NCBI RefSeq assembly: GCF_005239095.1 | Contig: NZ_SZUA01000001.1 | Span: 212,848-276,847, forward strand | DNA from: Luteimonas gilva | Lineage (GTDB): Bacteria > Pseudomonadota > Gammaproteobacteria > Xanthomonadales > Xanthomonadaceae | Reading direction: 5' to 3' | DNA length: 64,000 nucleotides | Shown: in pieces, positions 43,314 through 56,000 of the stretch | How positions within the stretch are numbered: the stretch's first letter is position 1 | How the letters are laid out: the number at the start of each line of letters is the position of its first letter | The notes under the pieces: model-generated | Seen by the model: only the letters and a program-made list of their open reading frames with translations | The model's database searches: none | Told to the model about the DNA's origin: nothing | Made by a program: the position numbers and the translations under genes

Positions 43314-44068
43314 GGCGGTCGCCGATCGCGTCGATCGCATTCGCGATCGCGTTGGCTTCATTCGCGTGCAATGCGGCGGAAGACCCCCTCTGTCCTATCG
43401 TGGCCGCGCATCTGCTGCCCGAAAAATTGAGCCGCGGTGCCGCCGCCGGCGAACAGGAGGAAGACGCCGAGGGCGGCCGTTACGTCGCCCATTGGGTCAA
43501 ATACACCGATTTTTGCTTCGACTGCGGACAGAGCCGATACGTGCTCGGTTCCGGATTCGCGCTGTACGACGACGCGGGCAAGCTGAGCCTGGGGCAAAGC
43601 GACCTTTTCGTGTCAGAACACGAGTACTTCGTCGAAGGCGCGTGGAAAGAATCGCGCCGCTTCAGCAATCTCGCCAGGTCCGCGCCGATGCAGGCCGACC
43701 CGAAGCTGAAAGCGTTGTCGACGGCGCTTTTTTATTTGGAATACGGGAAGGCGGCCGACGATTTCTTCCGTTCGACGCGGGGCGGCCAGGACATCGTCCG
43801 GCACCTTCCGCGCTACGGGATACGCGGCTCGGACATCCGTTATTGGTACGCCTGCCAGTCGTGCAGGAAAGAGGTGCCGGCTTTCACCCATTCGTTGTCG
43901 CAGGACCTTCGCTATGCGCGTTTGGCCGCGTTCGAACGGGGAATGGCGGTGGTCACGACCAGGCCGCGCGTCGTGATCGCGATGTTGGAAAAGCAGGGAA
44001 TCAGTTATCACGAGTGCCCACGCAGCTACGGGCTGGACATTGAACGCGTTTCGACATTTAAGGAATAG
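43310..44068 (+). CDS. Cysteine-rich exported protein of unknown function in the RTX operon
   Basis: A 252-residue protein I do not recognise. The GTG start sits in the hlyD stop; the first 25 residues (MRRSPIASIAFAIALASF then ACNA) form a signal peptide, so it should be periplasmic or, less likely, a lipoprotein. The mature part has six cysteines, including two CxxC pairs (CFDC and CQSC), so disulfide bonds are likely. The body is mixed alpha/beta with many aromatic residues. It ends 3 bases before the toxin start. A role as immunity protein, chaperone or secretion helper is inference from position only. Confidence 0.8.
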   Translation: MRRSPIASIAFAIALASFACNAAEDPLCPIVAAHLLPEKLSRGAAAGEQEEDAEGGRYVAHWVKYTDFCFDCGQSRYVLGSGFALYDDAGKLSLGQSDLFVSEHEYFVEGAWKESRRFSNLARSAPMQADPKLKALSTALFYLEYGKAADDFFRSTRGGQDIVRHLPRYGIRGSDIRYWYACQSCRKEVPAFTHSLSQDLRYARLAAFERGMAVVTTRPRVVIAMLEKQGISYHECPRSYGLDIERVSTFKE

Positions 44069-44071
44069 AAA

Positions 44072-47000
44072 ATGCCGCGCACCATAAGCAACAATCAGCA
44101 CACGGGGTTGGGAACGGATGCCGCGGCCTACGATCGCGCGCTGGCCATATTGCGCGAACGCTACGTGTCGACCCGTGCGATGACCGGCGCCCAATTCGAC
44201 GCGGTGATGGCCCGAGTGGACAACGATGCCTCGCTGACGGACTACGACCGGCTGATGTTCGCCATGCTGGGCCACGAACAAGCGGGATTGTTCGTCAACC
44301 TGAACTATGTCGGCCACGTAGACATCGACGGCGAAGGCTACGCGGCGATAGGCTTCGGCTACGATCTCTACCAGAACCGCACCACGCTCATCGCAGACTT
44401 GACGGCGGCGGGCATCGTCGACGCCGACGATACTGCGATCCTGGCGATCCTGCGCCAGCTGCAGAACAACGAAATCACCGGTCCGACGGCCGCGACCAGG
44501 CTGAATGCCGCCGGCTTCACCATCACTTACGACGAAGCGGTCCGGCTCTATAGCGCGATCCTGCCGCGCTACGAGCAGCGTTTGGCGCCTTTCGCCGGCG
44601 CCAACATCCCCGATTCGATCGAAAAGGCGATGCTCGTGGATGCCCAGTATCAGGGCGTTTTCGGCACCCGCCAGCTCAACATCTACACCCGCAGGAACGC
44701 CGCAGCGTCGGCCTTCCGCGCGGGCGACTACGAAGAAGCTTTCGTGATTTTGGGCTTCACCGACAACGGCGGCGGCAGCGGCCGCCCTTTCCGCGACAAC
44801 CGCGCGCTGACCCGTGCGCTGATATTCGGCAGCCACACCCAAGACGGCAGCGCGATTACCCCCGCCGAAGCTTTCAAGATCGCCGACGCTCTGCTCAAGT
44901 ACAAAGCCGACATCGACGACAAGCGCAACGTCCTGCGAAGTGAGAACATGCTTTCTCGTTTGGCCGACATGGACCGCGAGCTGACGGCGCTCATCAACGA
45001 TGTGAACGTCAGTCTGCACCGCGAAGGCGTGCACCTGGTCGGCAACGCGAACGAATCGCTGAGCGCGATCGCCGCCGCCCAGAACGTCAATCCCGCCTAT
45101 CTGCAGGAACTGTACGGCAACGCGACCGACGCCGCGGCGTTCACCCGCGTGCTGCTGCCGATTTCCGATCCGCGCGATCTGTTGGCCGACGGCGAAACCC
45201 AGTTGGCCACCAACGCCTCCGGTTACGTGGCGGGCATGTTCAACGGCAAGGCGATGCTGTTCCAGACCGCTGCGGTCAGTCCCGGGCAGATGCGGCTGGT
45301 CGATCCGACCGGATTGACCGTCGGCACGGTGGCAATTTCGCCCGAGAACAACATATGGATCGGCAGCGGCGCCCAAGCAGGCCAAGTGCTCGTCGATCTG
45401 AATCACCAGCTGACGGTGTCCTATCGGGTGATCCCGGACGACACCCAGAACTTCGCGCGCCGCGTGGAAGTGGTGGTGGAGCAGGGGGGCGAGGTCAAAA
45501 CTTACACCGGCGAGGCTCAATTCAAGATCCATGCGGACCGCACGCTGGAGATCACCGAAACCTCGAAAGGCGTATCCAACACCATCAGTTCCGACGCTCT
45601 GCTCGCTTGGGGCGAGACATTGACGTTCAACCCTTCCCGCGGCATGGCTTCGATCGGGGACGTATCCGGCAGCATGAGCGTCGAGGAGCTCATGGCCCGT
45701 CTGATCGACCCTGACGGCAAGGTGGTGCAGCGGCACATCTACAACGCCGACGGCAGCCGCATCGACGAAGCCAGCTATTTCCTCAACGACGGGCACGAAG
45801 GCACGGCCGGCGACTACGTCACTTCGCGCGTCTTCTGGGCGCCGGGTAGCGGCGCAGCCAATCCGGCCTGGGTGGAGATCAAACGGACCGGCTCCGGCTC
45901 GGTGGTCACCGCTACGTACCGGAGCACGCCGGGCCAGCCGTTCGACATGCTGTTGACGGAGCCGGAGATCAATATCGAGTATCCGAACGCGATCATCACC
46001 GGCGAACAGATCGGTTCGATGTTCGGCTCCATCCTCGGCAACCAGATCGGCGGCGACAACATCGCCGCTCGCGTCGGCGCCAGCGCTCTGCTCAGCACGA
46101 TCGTCGGCAACATCGGCGAAATCATCGACAACTTCTGGCGCGATCCGGAAGGCGTGGCGCCCGGGCAGGATCTGACCGCCTCGCAAAAATTCAACGAAGC
46201 GGTGCAGGATCTGCCCGCCGAACTCAAGGCGAACCTGATTTCCGCCGGTGCAGGCGCGATCTCTTCGATATTGACCGCGGAGATCTTCGACGCGTTGAAT
46301 TTGGAAGGCGAGCTCGCGGTCGTCGGCCAAAACGTGGCCAACGCCTATCTTTCGAAGATCATCACCAACATCGCCACCAACGGCATCGAGCACGCGTTCG
46401 ACGGGTTGTCGAACATCAACCCGCTCACCATCATCGCCTCGTACCTAGGCACCAAGCTCGCCTCGCAGGTGATCGATCTGGAGACGGTCAGCGGCCAGAT
46501 CGGCGCGCAACTCGGCACCGCCATCGGCGCCGCCGCGGGCGCCAAGATCGGCGCGACCTACGGCTGGGCCGGCGGACCCATCGGCGCGCTGGTCGGCGCC
46601 TTCCTCGGCTACGTGCTGGGCGGATTGCTGGGCGAATCTTTCGGCAGCAAGCCGAAATCCGGCGCCGAAGTGGTGTGGGATGCGCAGCGGCAGACGTTCT
46701 CGGTCGGCAACATCTGGTCCAGGCACCATGGTTCGAAGACGGGTGCGGCTCAGATCGCGGCCAGCGCGGCGGGCGTCCTGAATTCGATCGTCGCCGCTTC
46801 CGGATCGCAGGTGGTGAACGGCTACGTGGCCGGCTTCGGCGGCTACGGCACCTACGGCAAGGATTACGTCTACCGGAATTCGGGCAACATCACCTTCAAG
46901 ACCCGCGATGCAGCGGCGTTGATCAACTACGGCTCGTATTTCTCCGTAAGAAGCCTGCTCAACCAGCTGGCGGGCGGAGAAACCTACGTCAAGCGCGCGA

Positions 47001-50000
47001 TCGCCGCGGCGCTGGACCAGGCCGACGGCCAATTCGACGGGATCATGTCCAACGGCGCGCATTTCTCGACCGAAGCTCTGTTCGGCGACATCGCCATCGC
47101 GCAGGACTACGCGAGGTACCTGAGGACGAAAGACCAAGTCGATCAATTGATCGCCGCGCAGCCGGAATCGGCTTTTACTGCGGGATGGGTGCTGACCTTT
47201 GCGCGCGTCGAGGAGCTCGGCCTGAACAAGCGCGGTTCGGCCGACTGGATCGGCGGCTGGGCGGTCTTCTTGGACGAAGCCGTGGACGGTGCGATCAACG
47301 GCGTGGCCGCCACGCCCGCCAATCTCATCGCCTACATCAACTACGAAGAACGCGAGCGCGTGTTCCTGTTCGTCGACGGCCAGGGCAAGGTGATCGGCGA
47401 TGTCGCCGACACCGTCCTCGGCGCCGACAAGGAGCTGGTGTTGGGTACGGCGGGCGCCGACAGCATCGTCGTGCAGAAGGATACGATCGCCAACGCATCG
47501 GGATTGACGATCGACGGCCATGCCGCCACGGGGTCGCACAAGATCAGGATCGCCGCATTGGTCGATGCGGGGGCGGGCGACGACTTCGTGCGCGCCGGAG
47601 ACTTGGGCAACGACGTGCTCGGCGGCGACGGCAACGACACCTTGGTGGGCGGCGCGCTGGACGATTGGTTGTTCGGCCAGGCCGGCGACGACGTTCTTTT
47701 CTCCGGCAACGTCGCGGCCCCCGCGTTCGCCGCGAGCGACCGCGCCGCGGAAGGCGCGGCGGCATCGGTCGCAGGAGGCAGCGGCAACTACCTCGACGGC
47801 GGCGACGGCAACGACAGGCTTTACGGCGGTACGGGCTCGGATTGGCTGCGCGGCGGCGACGGCAACGATCGGCTCGTCGGCGGCGCGGGCGGCGACATCC
47901 TCGAAGCGGGCGCGGGCAACGACTCCGGCGCCGGCGGCGAAGCGGCCATCCTCGGCGGCGCGGGTTCGGACCAATACCTGTTCGGTTTCGGCGACGGCCA
48001 GGACGCGGTCTTCGACGAATCGGATCCGGCGGGCACCGCCGGCATTTCCCGCGACTCGATCTTCTGGCGCGTGCAGCAGATCGACAACGGTTCGCTGGCG
48101 CGCAATTGGGCCGGCGGCGGCGAATACGAAGTCGACGGCTCTGTCAAAGGCGGCGAGGACGCGATCGTCTTCGGCACCGGCATCACGATGCAGAACCTGC
48201 AGATGCGCAGATCGGGCAACGATCTGGTCATCTCGCTGATGTTCATCGACCAGAACGGCAACGGAATTCCCAGCGGCGACAGCTTGACGGTCAAGGACTG
48301 GTTCGAAAGCACCCGCCGCATCGAATGGCTGCGCTTCGCCGACGGCGAGGAAATCCGGCTGGGCGATATGACGTCCTTCGTCATCGGCACCGGCGAGTCC
48401 GACGTGATCCTGGGCAGTTACGGCGCCGATTTCCTCTACGGCGGCGCTGGCGACGATCAGATCCGCGGCCTGGCCGGCAACGACTTCGGCATCGGCGGCG
48501 GCGGCAACGATTTCGTGGCCGGCGACGGCGACAACGACTGGGTGCTCGGCGGCTCGGGCAACGATCAAGTCATCGGCGGCGCGGGTCACGACACCGCGTT
48601 CGGCGACGACGGCGACGATCGCGTCTACGGCGGCACCGGCTCCGACATCGTCGTCGGCGGCCGCGGCAACGACGAAATCGTCGGCGGCGCCGGCGACGAC
48701 GTATTCCGCTATTCGCGCGGCGACGGCCAGGACACGGTCATGGACGATTACGTCGCCAACTGGGACCAGGTCTGGCAGAACGGCAGCTACGTCAACGGTT
48801 ACGTCCTGCAGTCGAACGGCACCGTCGCCAAGAACGGAGTGGTGTATTTCGACGGCTCCAAGTGGCTCGGCCAGTACGATTGGGACGACGAGAACCAAAT
48901 CCTCAAACGCCACGCCGGCGCGGTGGGCGGCGCGATCGCTTCGAACTCCGGCATCGATACGCTCGAGTTCGGCGTCGGCATCGGCATCCAGGACTTGATG
49001 CTGAAGAAGGCGGGCGACGATCTGCAGATCGCCGTGTCCGAAAACGGCAGCGCGTTCGGCTTCGACCAGACCGCCGATAGGATCACCATCAAGAACTGGT
49101 ATTCGCTCGGCGCTCCGATCGAGAACTTCGTGTTCGCGGCCACGGGCCGGCACGCCGTGAGCGCCATGAATCTCGACGGCGGCGGCGACGGCGACGACAC
49201 GATCGCGGGCACCGCAGGCCAGGATTGGATCACCGGCAACGGTGGCAACGACACCATCAGCGGCGGCGACGACGTCGACATCCTCGCGGGCAATGCCGGA
49301 TTCGACACGTTGAACGGCGGCGCCGGCATCGACATCCTGTTCGGAGGAACGGGCAACGACACGCTCGACGGCGGCGCCGGCGCCGACATCCTGTTCGGCG
49401 GGGAAGGCGACGACGTCGCTTCCTACGCTTCCAGCGCTATCGGCGTCAGGGCCTATCTGAGCGCTTCGGCGAGAAGCGCGAATACCGGCGATGCCACGAA
49501 CGACGCGTACGACAGCATCGAAGGCCTGCAAGGCAGCGCCGGCGACGATCGCTTGGGCGGCGACGACGGCGACAACCAGCTCGACGGCGGCGCCGGTATG
49601 GACGCCTTGTACGGCGGCGGCGGCAGCGACACCTACCTGTTCGGACGCGGCAGCGGCTACGACTCGATCAGCGAGGGTTTCTACGGACTGGACGGGAGCG
49701 GCGCAGAAGCCGTGCTGGGAGGCGACGCCGACGGCATCGACACGCTGCTCATGGACGAAGGCCTCAGCCTGTCAGACCTGAGGCTGCAAAAAATCGGCAA
49801 CGATCTGCAAGTGGCTGTGCTGAACGCTTCCGGATCGGCAGCGGTCGGCAGTGCGCAAATCGTCGGCCATTATTTGAACGGCCGCAGCGTCGAGCTGCTG
49901 CAATTGAGCGATGGCCTGAGCGTCGAGCTCGCGCATCTCAAGTTCGCAGGCGAAGCGGCCACGGACGCCGACGATTTCCTGGTCGGCGGTTCGGGTGCCG

Positions 50001-53000
50001 TTGCCGACACGTTGAACGGCTTGGCTGGCGACGACGTGCTGTCCGGCGGCTATGGCGACGACAGCCTCAGCGGCGGCGACGGCGACGACACGCTGGAAGG
50101 CGGCGCCGGAGCGGATGTGCTCGATGGCGGCAGCGACAGCCTGAGCCTGGCCGCGCCGATCCAGGCGGGCAAGGCCTACGGCGATACCATCCGTTACGCC
50201 GGCTCGAATGCGTCGGTGACCATCGATTTGGCCGCGGGCACCGCATCGGGCGGCCACGCGGCGGGCGACGTCATCGTCATCCCCACCGGCGGCGTCAGCA
50301 CCATCGAAAACGTGACCGGTTCCGACGGTTTCGGCGACATCCTGTTCGGCGATGCGCGCGCCAACCGCCTCTTGGGCCTGGGCGGCGACGATGTGCTCGA
50401 CGGCCGCGCCGGCGACGACGTGCTGTCGGGCGGTGCGGGCGAGGACACGCTGTTCGGCGGCGACGGCGCCGACGCCATGGCGGGCGATACCGATGCCGAT
50501 CTTCTCGACGGCGGCGCAGGCAAGGATCTGCTGAGCGGCGGCGACGGCGACGACCGATTGTACGGCCAGGACGACGACGATCGCCTGACCGGCGATGGCG
50601 GCAACGATCTCTTGTACGGCGGCGCCGGCAAGGACGAACTCGGCGGCTGGGACGGCGACGACAATCTGTACGGCGAAGACGGCGACGACAAGCTCGCCGG
50701 CGGCGCCGGCAACGATGTCCTGGAGGGCGGCGGCGGCGCGGACCAGCTGGCCGGCGAAGCGGGCAGCGACGTTTTGCGCGGCGGCGCGGGCGGCGACACT
50801 TATTTCTTCGACGCCGCCTCGGGCATCGATACGATCGTCGACGCCGGAAACGCTTCGGACAAGAACAAGATCTACATCGCGGGCGCGGGTCCGGACCGCA
50901 TCTGGCTCGCCCGCGCAGGCGACGATCTGCGCGTATCGGTGATTGGCGGCAATACCGTGGTCGTGCTCAGCGGCTTCTTCAAGGCCGACCAGAGCGGCAC
51001 GCGCATCCACGAGGTTGCCACTTCGGCCGGCTCGCTGTTCCTGAGCTACGCGAATCCGCTGATCCAGGCGATGGCGCAGGCTTCGGCGAACCTGCCGTCG
51101 TCGATGCCCGAATCGGTACGCAAATTGTTGGCCGGGTATTGGCACGGTGGCGGCAAAGCGGTTCCCGTCGTCGTCAACCAAACGCTCGCCACCAACGAGG
51201 ACACGCCGCTTTCCGGGCAGGTCTCGGCGACGGATCAGGACGGCAACATCGTCGGCTACACCCTGACCGGCAACGCCGCGCTGGGAACCGTCGTCTTGAA
51301 CGAGCAGACGGGCGCCTGGACCTATACGCCGGGCGCGAACCGTCACGGCACCGACAAGTTCGTGATCACGGTCACCGACGCCGACGGCAACAAGACGCAT
51401 CAAACCGTCGATGTGACCGTGCTGTCGGTGAACGATGCGCCCAGCGACATTTTCGCGCCCGCGCAATTGGCGATCGACGAAGGTTCCGCGCAAGGCGTGT
51501 CGCTCGGGGCATTCGTCGGCCAGGACGTCGACGGGCCGCTGGACATCGCCGGTTATCAATTGGTGGACGACGCCGGAGGCCGCTTCGCGATCGGCGCCGA
51601 CGGCAAGTTGACCGTGCTTAACGGCGCGGCCTTGGATTACGAAGCGCAGACCAGCCACACGATCACGGTGCGCGTCACGGACCAGGCGGGCGCCTACTTC
51701 GACAAGCAATTCACCGTGACGGTGCGCAACGTCAACGAAGCGCCGTATGTGGTGACGCCGCCGGCGACCACGGTGCCCGCGGTGGTTTCCGAGAACGCGA
51801 CGGGCGGCACCGTGGCGACGTTCGTGATCGGCGACCCCGACAACACCACGCCCAGCCTGCAGCTGGTCGACAACCCGAACGGTTGGTTGGAAACCGTGGG
51901 CAACACGGTGCGGGTGAAGTCCGGCGTACAGATCGATTTCGAGGCTCTGGCCGCGGCGGGCGCTACGCTCGAGGACACCGACGGCGACGGCCTCAAGGAA
52001 ATCCGCCTGAACGCATCGGTGCGCGCCACCGACGGCGCGCTGGATTCCGGCGCGGCGACGCCGTTCGTCCTCCTGATCGAAGACGCGAACGAAGCGCCTA
52101 CCGGCATCGCGTTCGTACCCAGCGTCGGCGCGATCGTCGAGCGCGACCGTCCTGCGCAAGGCAGTGAATCGCCGGCGATCCTGCTGGGCACTTTGTCCGC
52201 CACCGATCCGGACATTTACGCAGGCACCGATTTCTCGAACCTGGTGTTCAGCGTGGCCGATGCCCGCTTCGAGATCGTGAACGGCAATCAGCTTCGCCTG
52301 AGGGCCGGCGCGGCGTTCGATTTCGAAGCCGGCGCCAGCGTCAGCGTCGCGATCCAGGTCACCGATCGCGGCGGCCTGGGCCTCGGCTACAGTCAGAATT
52401 TCGTCTTCGGCATCGCTGATGCCGACGATTATCTGTACGGCACCGCGAACGCGGATGCGCTGACCGGACAAGCCAACCGCGACTTGATCTACGGCTACGG
52501 CGGCTTCGACACCCTCGCGGGCGGCGAGGGCAACGACGATCTGTACGGCGGCGACGGCGCCGACGTGCTCATGGGCGACGGCGGCGACGACCGCTTGTGG
52601 GGCGAATTGGGCGACGATCAGCTCCAAGGCGGCAACGGCGTCGACGAATTGCACGGGGGCGACGGCGTCGATCTCCTGATGGGCATGAACGGCAACGATC
52701 TTCTCTTCGGCGAAGGCGGCGACGACGATCTGGACGGCGGCCAGAACAACGACACGCTGGACGGCGGCGCGGGCAACGATTATCTGTACGGCAATGCCGG
52801 CGACGATGTGCTGCGCGGTGGCGACGGCGACGACGTGCTGGTCGGCGGCACCGGCGCGGACCGCATGAATGGCGGCGCAGGCTCGGATACGTTGAGCTAC
52901 GCCTCGTCTTCGTCCGGCATCGTGCTCAATCTGACCACTGGGGTGCACGGCGGTTATGCGGCGGGCGATGTCATCGAGGACCACTTCGAACGCGTGATCG

Positions 53001-56000
53001 GTTCGAACCTGGCCGACACCATCACCGGCACCGCCGGCAACGACCTCATCGAAGGCGGCAACGGCAACGACACCTTGTACGGTGGGGCCGGCGACGACGA
53101 ACTGATCGGCGGCGCGGGCAACGACTACATCGACGCCCAGTCCGGCAACGACAGGCTCATCGGCGGTGCGGGCAACGACATCCTGGTCGGCGGCGAAGAC
53201 AGCGACGTCTACGTCATCGACATCAATTCGGGCGCCGACGAGATCCGCAACTACGATTCCAGCGGCGGCGATATCGACGCGATCGGCTACCAGGACATCG
53301 ACCGCACGCGCCTCTGGTTCACCCGCAGCGGCGACGATCTGGTGATTTCGGTGATCGGCTCCGGCGTGCAGACCACGATCAAGAACTGGTACGTGGTGGC
53401 GGACGGAACGGACCGGGCCAACTACAAGATCGATTTCATCATCGCCGGCCAGCACTATTCCGACACGATCGATGCCGAGGGCCTGGTGGGCCTGATGGCC
53501 GGTTACGCGAAACCGGCCACGCAGGCCGAATACGACGCGCTGCACCAGAACTTGGCGTTCGAGAACCGATGGAAGAATTATTGGGACGCCAACGGCGCGC
53601 CGACGATTTCGGCGATCGGCGACCAGGCCTTGGCCGAGGACGGCACGATCGTCCTGCAATTCCGCGTCCAGGACGACATCACGCCGTACGCGGGCATGTC
53701 GGTGCAGGCCAGCATCGACGGCATCGCCATCGACGCTCCGCTGATCGGGGCGCCGGACGCCGACGGTTACCGCACGCTGACGCTGCATGGCGCACCGAAT
53801 CGCAGCGGCCAGGTCGTCGTCACTTTGACCGCCACCGATCCGGGCGGGTTGGTCAGCCAGCGGAGCTTCACGGTCGACGTCGCGCCGCAGGCGGACGCGC
53901 CGGTGGTGACCCGCGCGCTGGCGCAGGGCAACGGTTTCGGCAGCGGTTCCATCGCGTTGGACATCCAGGCCGCGCTTGTCGACCAGGACGGTTCGGAAAC
54001 CTTGGAAATCCGCATTTCCAACATTCCCGACGGCGTTTCGCTCAACAAGGGAACGAACCTGGGCGGCGGCATCTGGTCGCTGACGCCAGCGGATCTCGCC
54101 GGATTGGCGCTGCTGGGCCCGGTTTCCTGGAATCAGGACTTGGCCTTGACCGTCACCGCGATCTCCCGCGAAACCGCGACCGGCCAGACCGCGCAGACCA
54201 CGCGCGCCTTGAGCGTCGCGATGAACGTCGCGCCGAACGACATCGCCCCCGATCGCGCCTTGGCCGTCAACGAATCGACGGCGGCGGGCTCGGTGCCCGC
54301 GGGCACGCTGGTGGCGAATTTCTCCGGCACCGATGCGGATGAGGATGCGCTCACCTTCGGCTTGGTCGATAACGCGGGCGGCCGTTTCGCCATCTCCACT
54401 TCCGGTGTGCTGACCGTCGCCAACGGCGCCTTGCTCGACCGCGAAACGGCGGGTTCGCACGTGATCCGGATCAAGGTGACCGACCCGTCCGGCTTGAGCT
54501 ACGAGGAAGAGTTCACCGTCGCGGTGAACAACGTCAACGAAGCGCCGACCACGCCCGATGCGTCCGTACTGATTTCGATCGGCGCCGAGAACTCCGCGCT
54601 CGCCGGCCAGACGGTCGCGAACCTGAGCGCGACCGATCCGGACGGCACGGCGCCGAGCTACGTGATCACAAGCGATCCGCGCGGTTGGTTCACCATCGTC
54701 GGCAACCAGCTCAAGTTCAAGACCGGTTTGAGCTTCGATTTCGAAGCTTTGAAGGCCGCGGGCTTGACCGTCAGCGACATCGACGGCGACGGCCGGCAGG
54801 AAGTGGTCTACACCGCCGACGTCAAGGCGACCGACGGCGGCCTGCAGTCTTCCGGAACCCGGTCGATCACCGTTCGTATCGAAGACGCGAACGACGCGCC
54901 GAACGACATCAATGCGGACCGTACGCTCACGGTGGCGGAGAATGTCGGCAACGGCACGTTCGTGGGCAATTTCGCCGGCGTCGACCAGGACGCGGGCGAC
55001 GGTTTGCAGTTCGCTCTGCTCAACGACGCCGGCGGACGGTTCACGCTCACTTCGGCCGGCCGTTTGACGGTCGCCAATGGCGGGCTGCTGGACTACGAAG
55101 CGAACACCGCGCACACCATCACCGTGCGCGTCACCGACAGCGCCGGCGCTTATTGGGACAAGAACTTCACGGTCAACGTCAGCAACGTCAACGAAGCGCC
55201 GACCACGCCCGTGGTCACCGCTTGGGGGACGCGCGCGGTGCAGGAGGGCACGTCCGGCGATCTGCACGTGGCCACCTTGGCTTCCACGGATCCGGACAAT
55301 ACGGCGCCGAGCTTGGTCGAAGCCTCCGATCCCTGGGATTGGTTCTACATGTCCGGCAATCAGCTGCGCTTGCGTGCCGGGCTCAATCTCGATTTCGACA
55401 GCCTGGTCCAGCAGGGTACCGATTGGTGGCGGAGCATTACCGATGCGGACGCCGACGGCCAATACGAGTTCAACTACGCCATGGCGGTGACCGCCACCGA
55501 CGGCGCCCTCGGCTCACCCGAACACGCCTGGATCTGGTTCAGCGTCGAAGACGTCAACGAAGCGCCTTATTCGTGGGATCAGGGCTTCACGGTGTCCGAA
55601 AGCGCGCCGGGAGCGGGGCAGACGCTGGTGGGCCAGTTCGCGTTCGGCGACAACGATACGCAGGGCTACAACCGCAACCACGTGTTCTCGCTCACCGGCG
55701 GCGATACTTCGCGGTTCTCCATCAACCAGGCTACGGGCCAGATCTATCTGCAGGGCAGCCTGAACTACGAAGCGGCCACCAGCCACGCCGTGCAGGTGAC
55801 GGTGCGCGACCGCGGCGGCACCGGCGCGGCGACCTCCGCGTGGGTGACCATCAATGTCGCGAACGTGAACGAACGGCCCAACATCCAGTTCGTGAACGAC
55901 AATCCTTATCCCCACGACTACGTGTCGGGCGCGGATCCGGAAGGCTCGGCGGTCTCCTTCCAGGTGACCAGCGCCGTGCAGGTGGTCCACACCTTCCGCA

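Noticed and set aside
43613-46393. Minus-strand frame of 926 codons opposite the secretion operon and toxin start
   Set aside because: It crosses two real genes on the other strand, and its composition is that of a GC-rich shadow.
46445-49531. An open minus-strand frame of 1028 codons inside the RTX gene
   Set aside because: Shadow of the GC-rich repeat array; no domain, no start signal, covered fully by the real gene.
49772-55462. An open minus-strand frame of 1896 codons inside the RTX gene
   Set aside because: It mirrors the repeated codons of the sense gene (rich in Val, Ala, Gln, Asp), has no known motif and no ribosome site. The sense frame encodes clear RTX and cadherin repeats.
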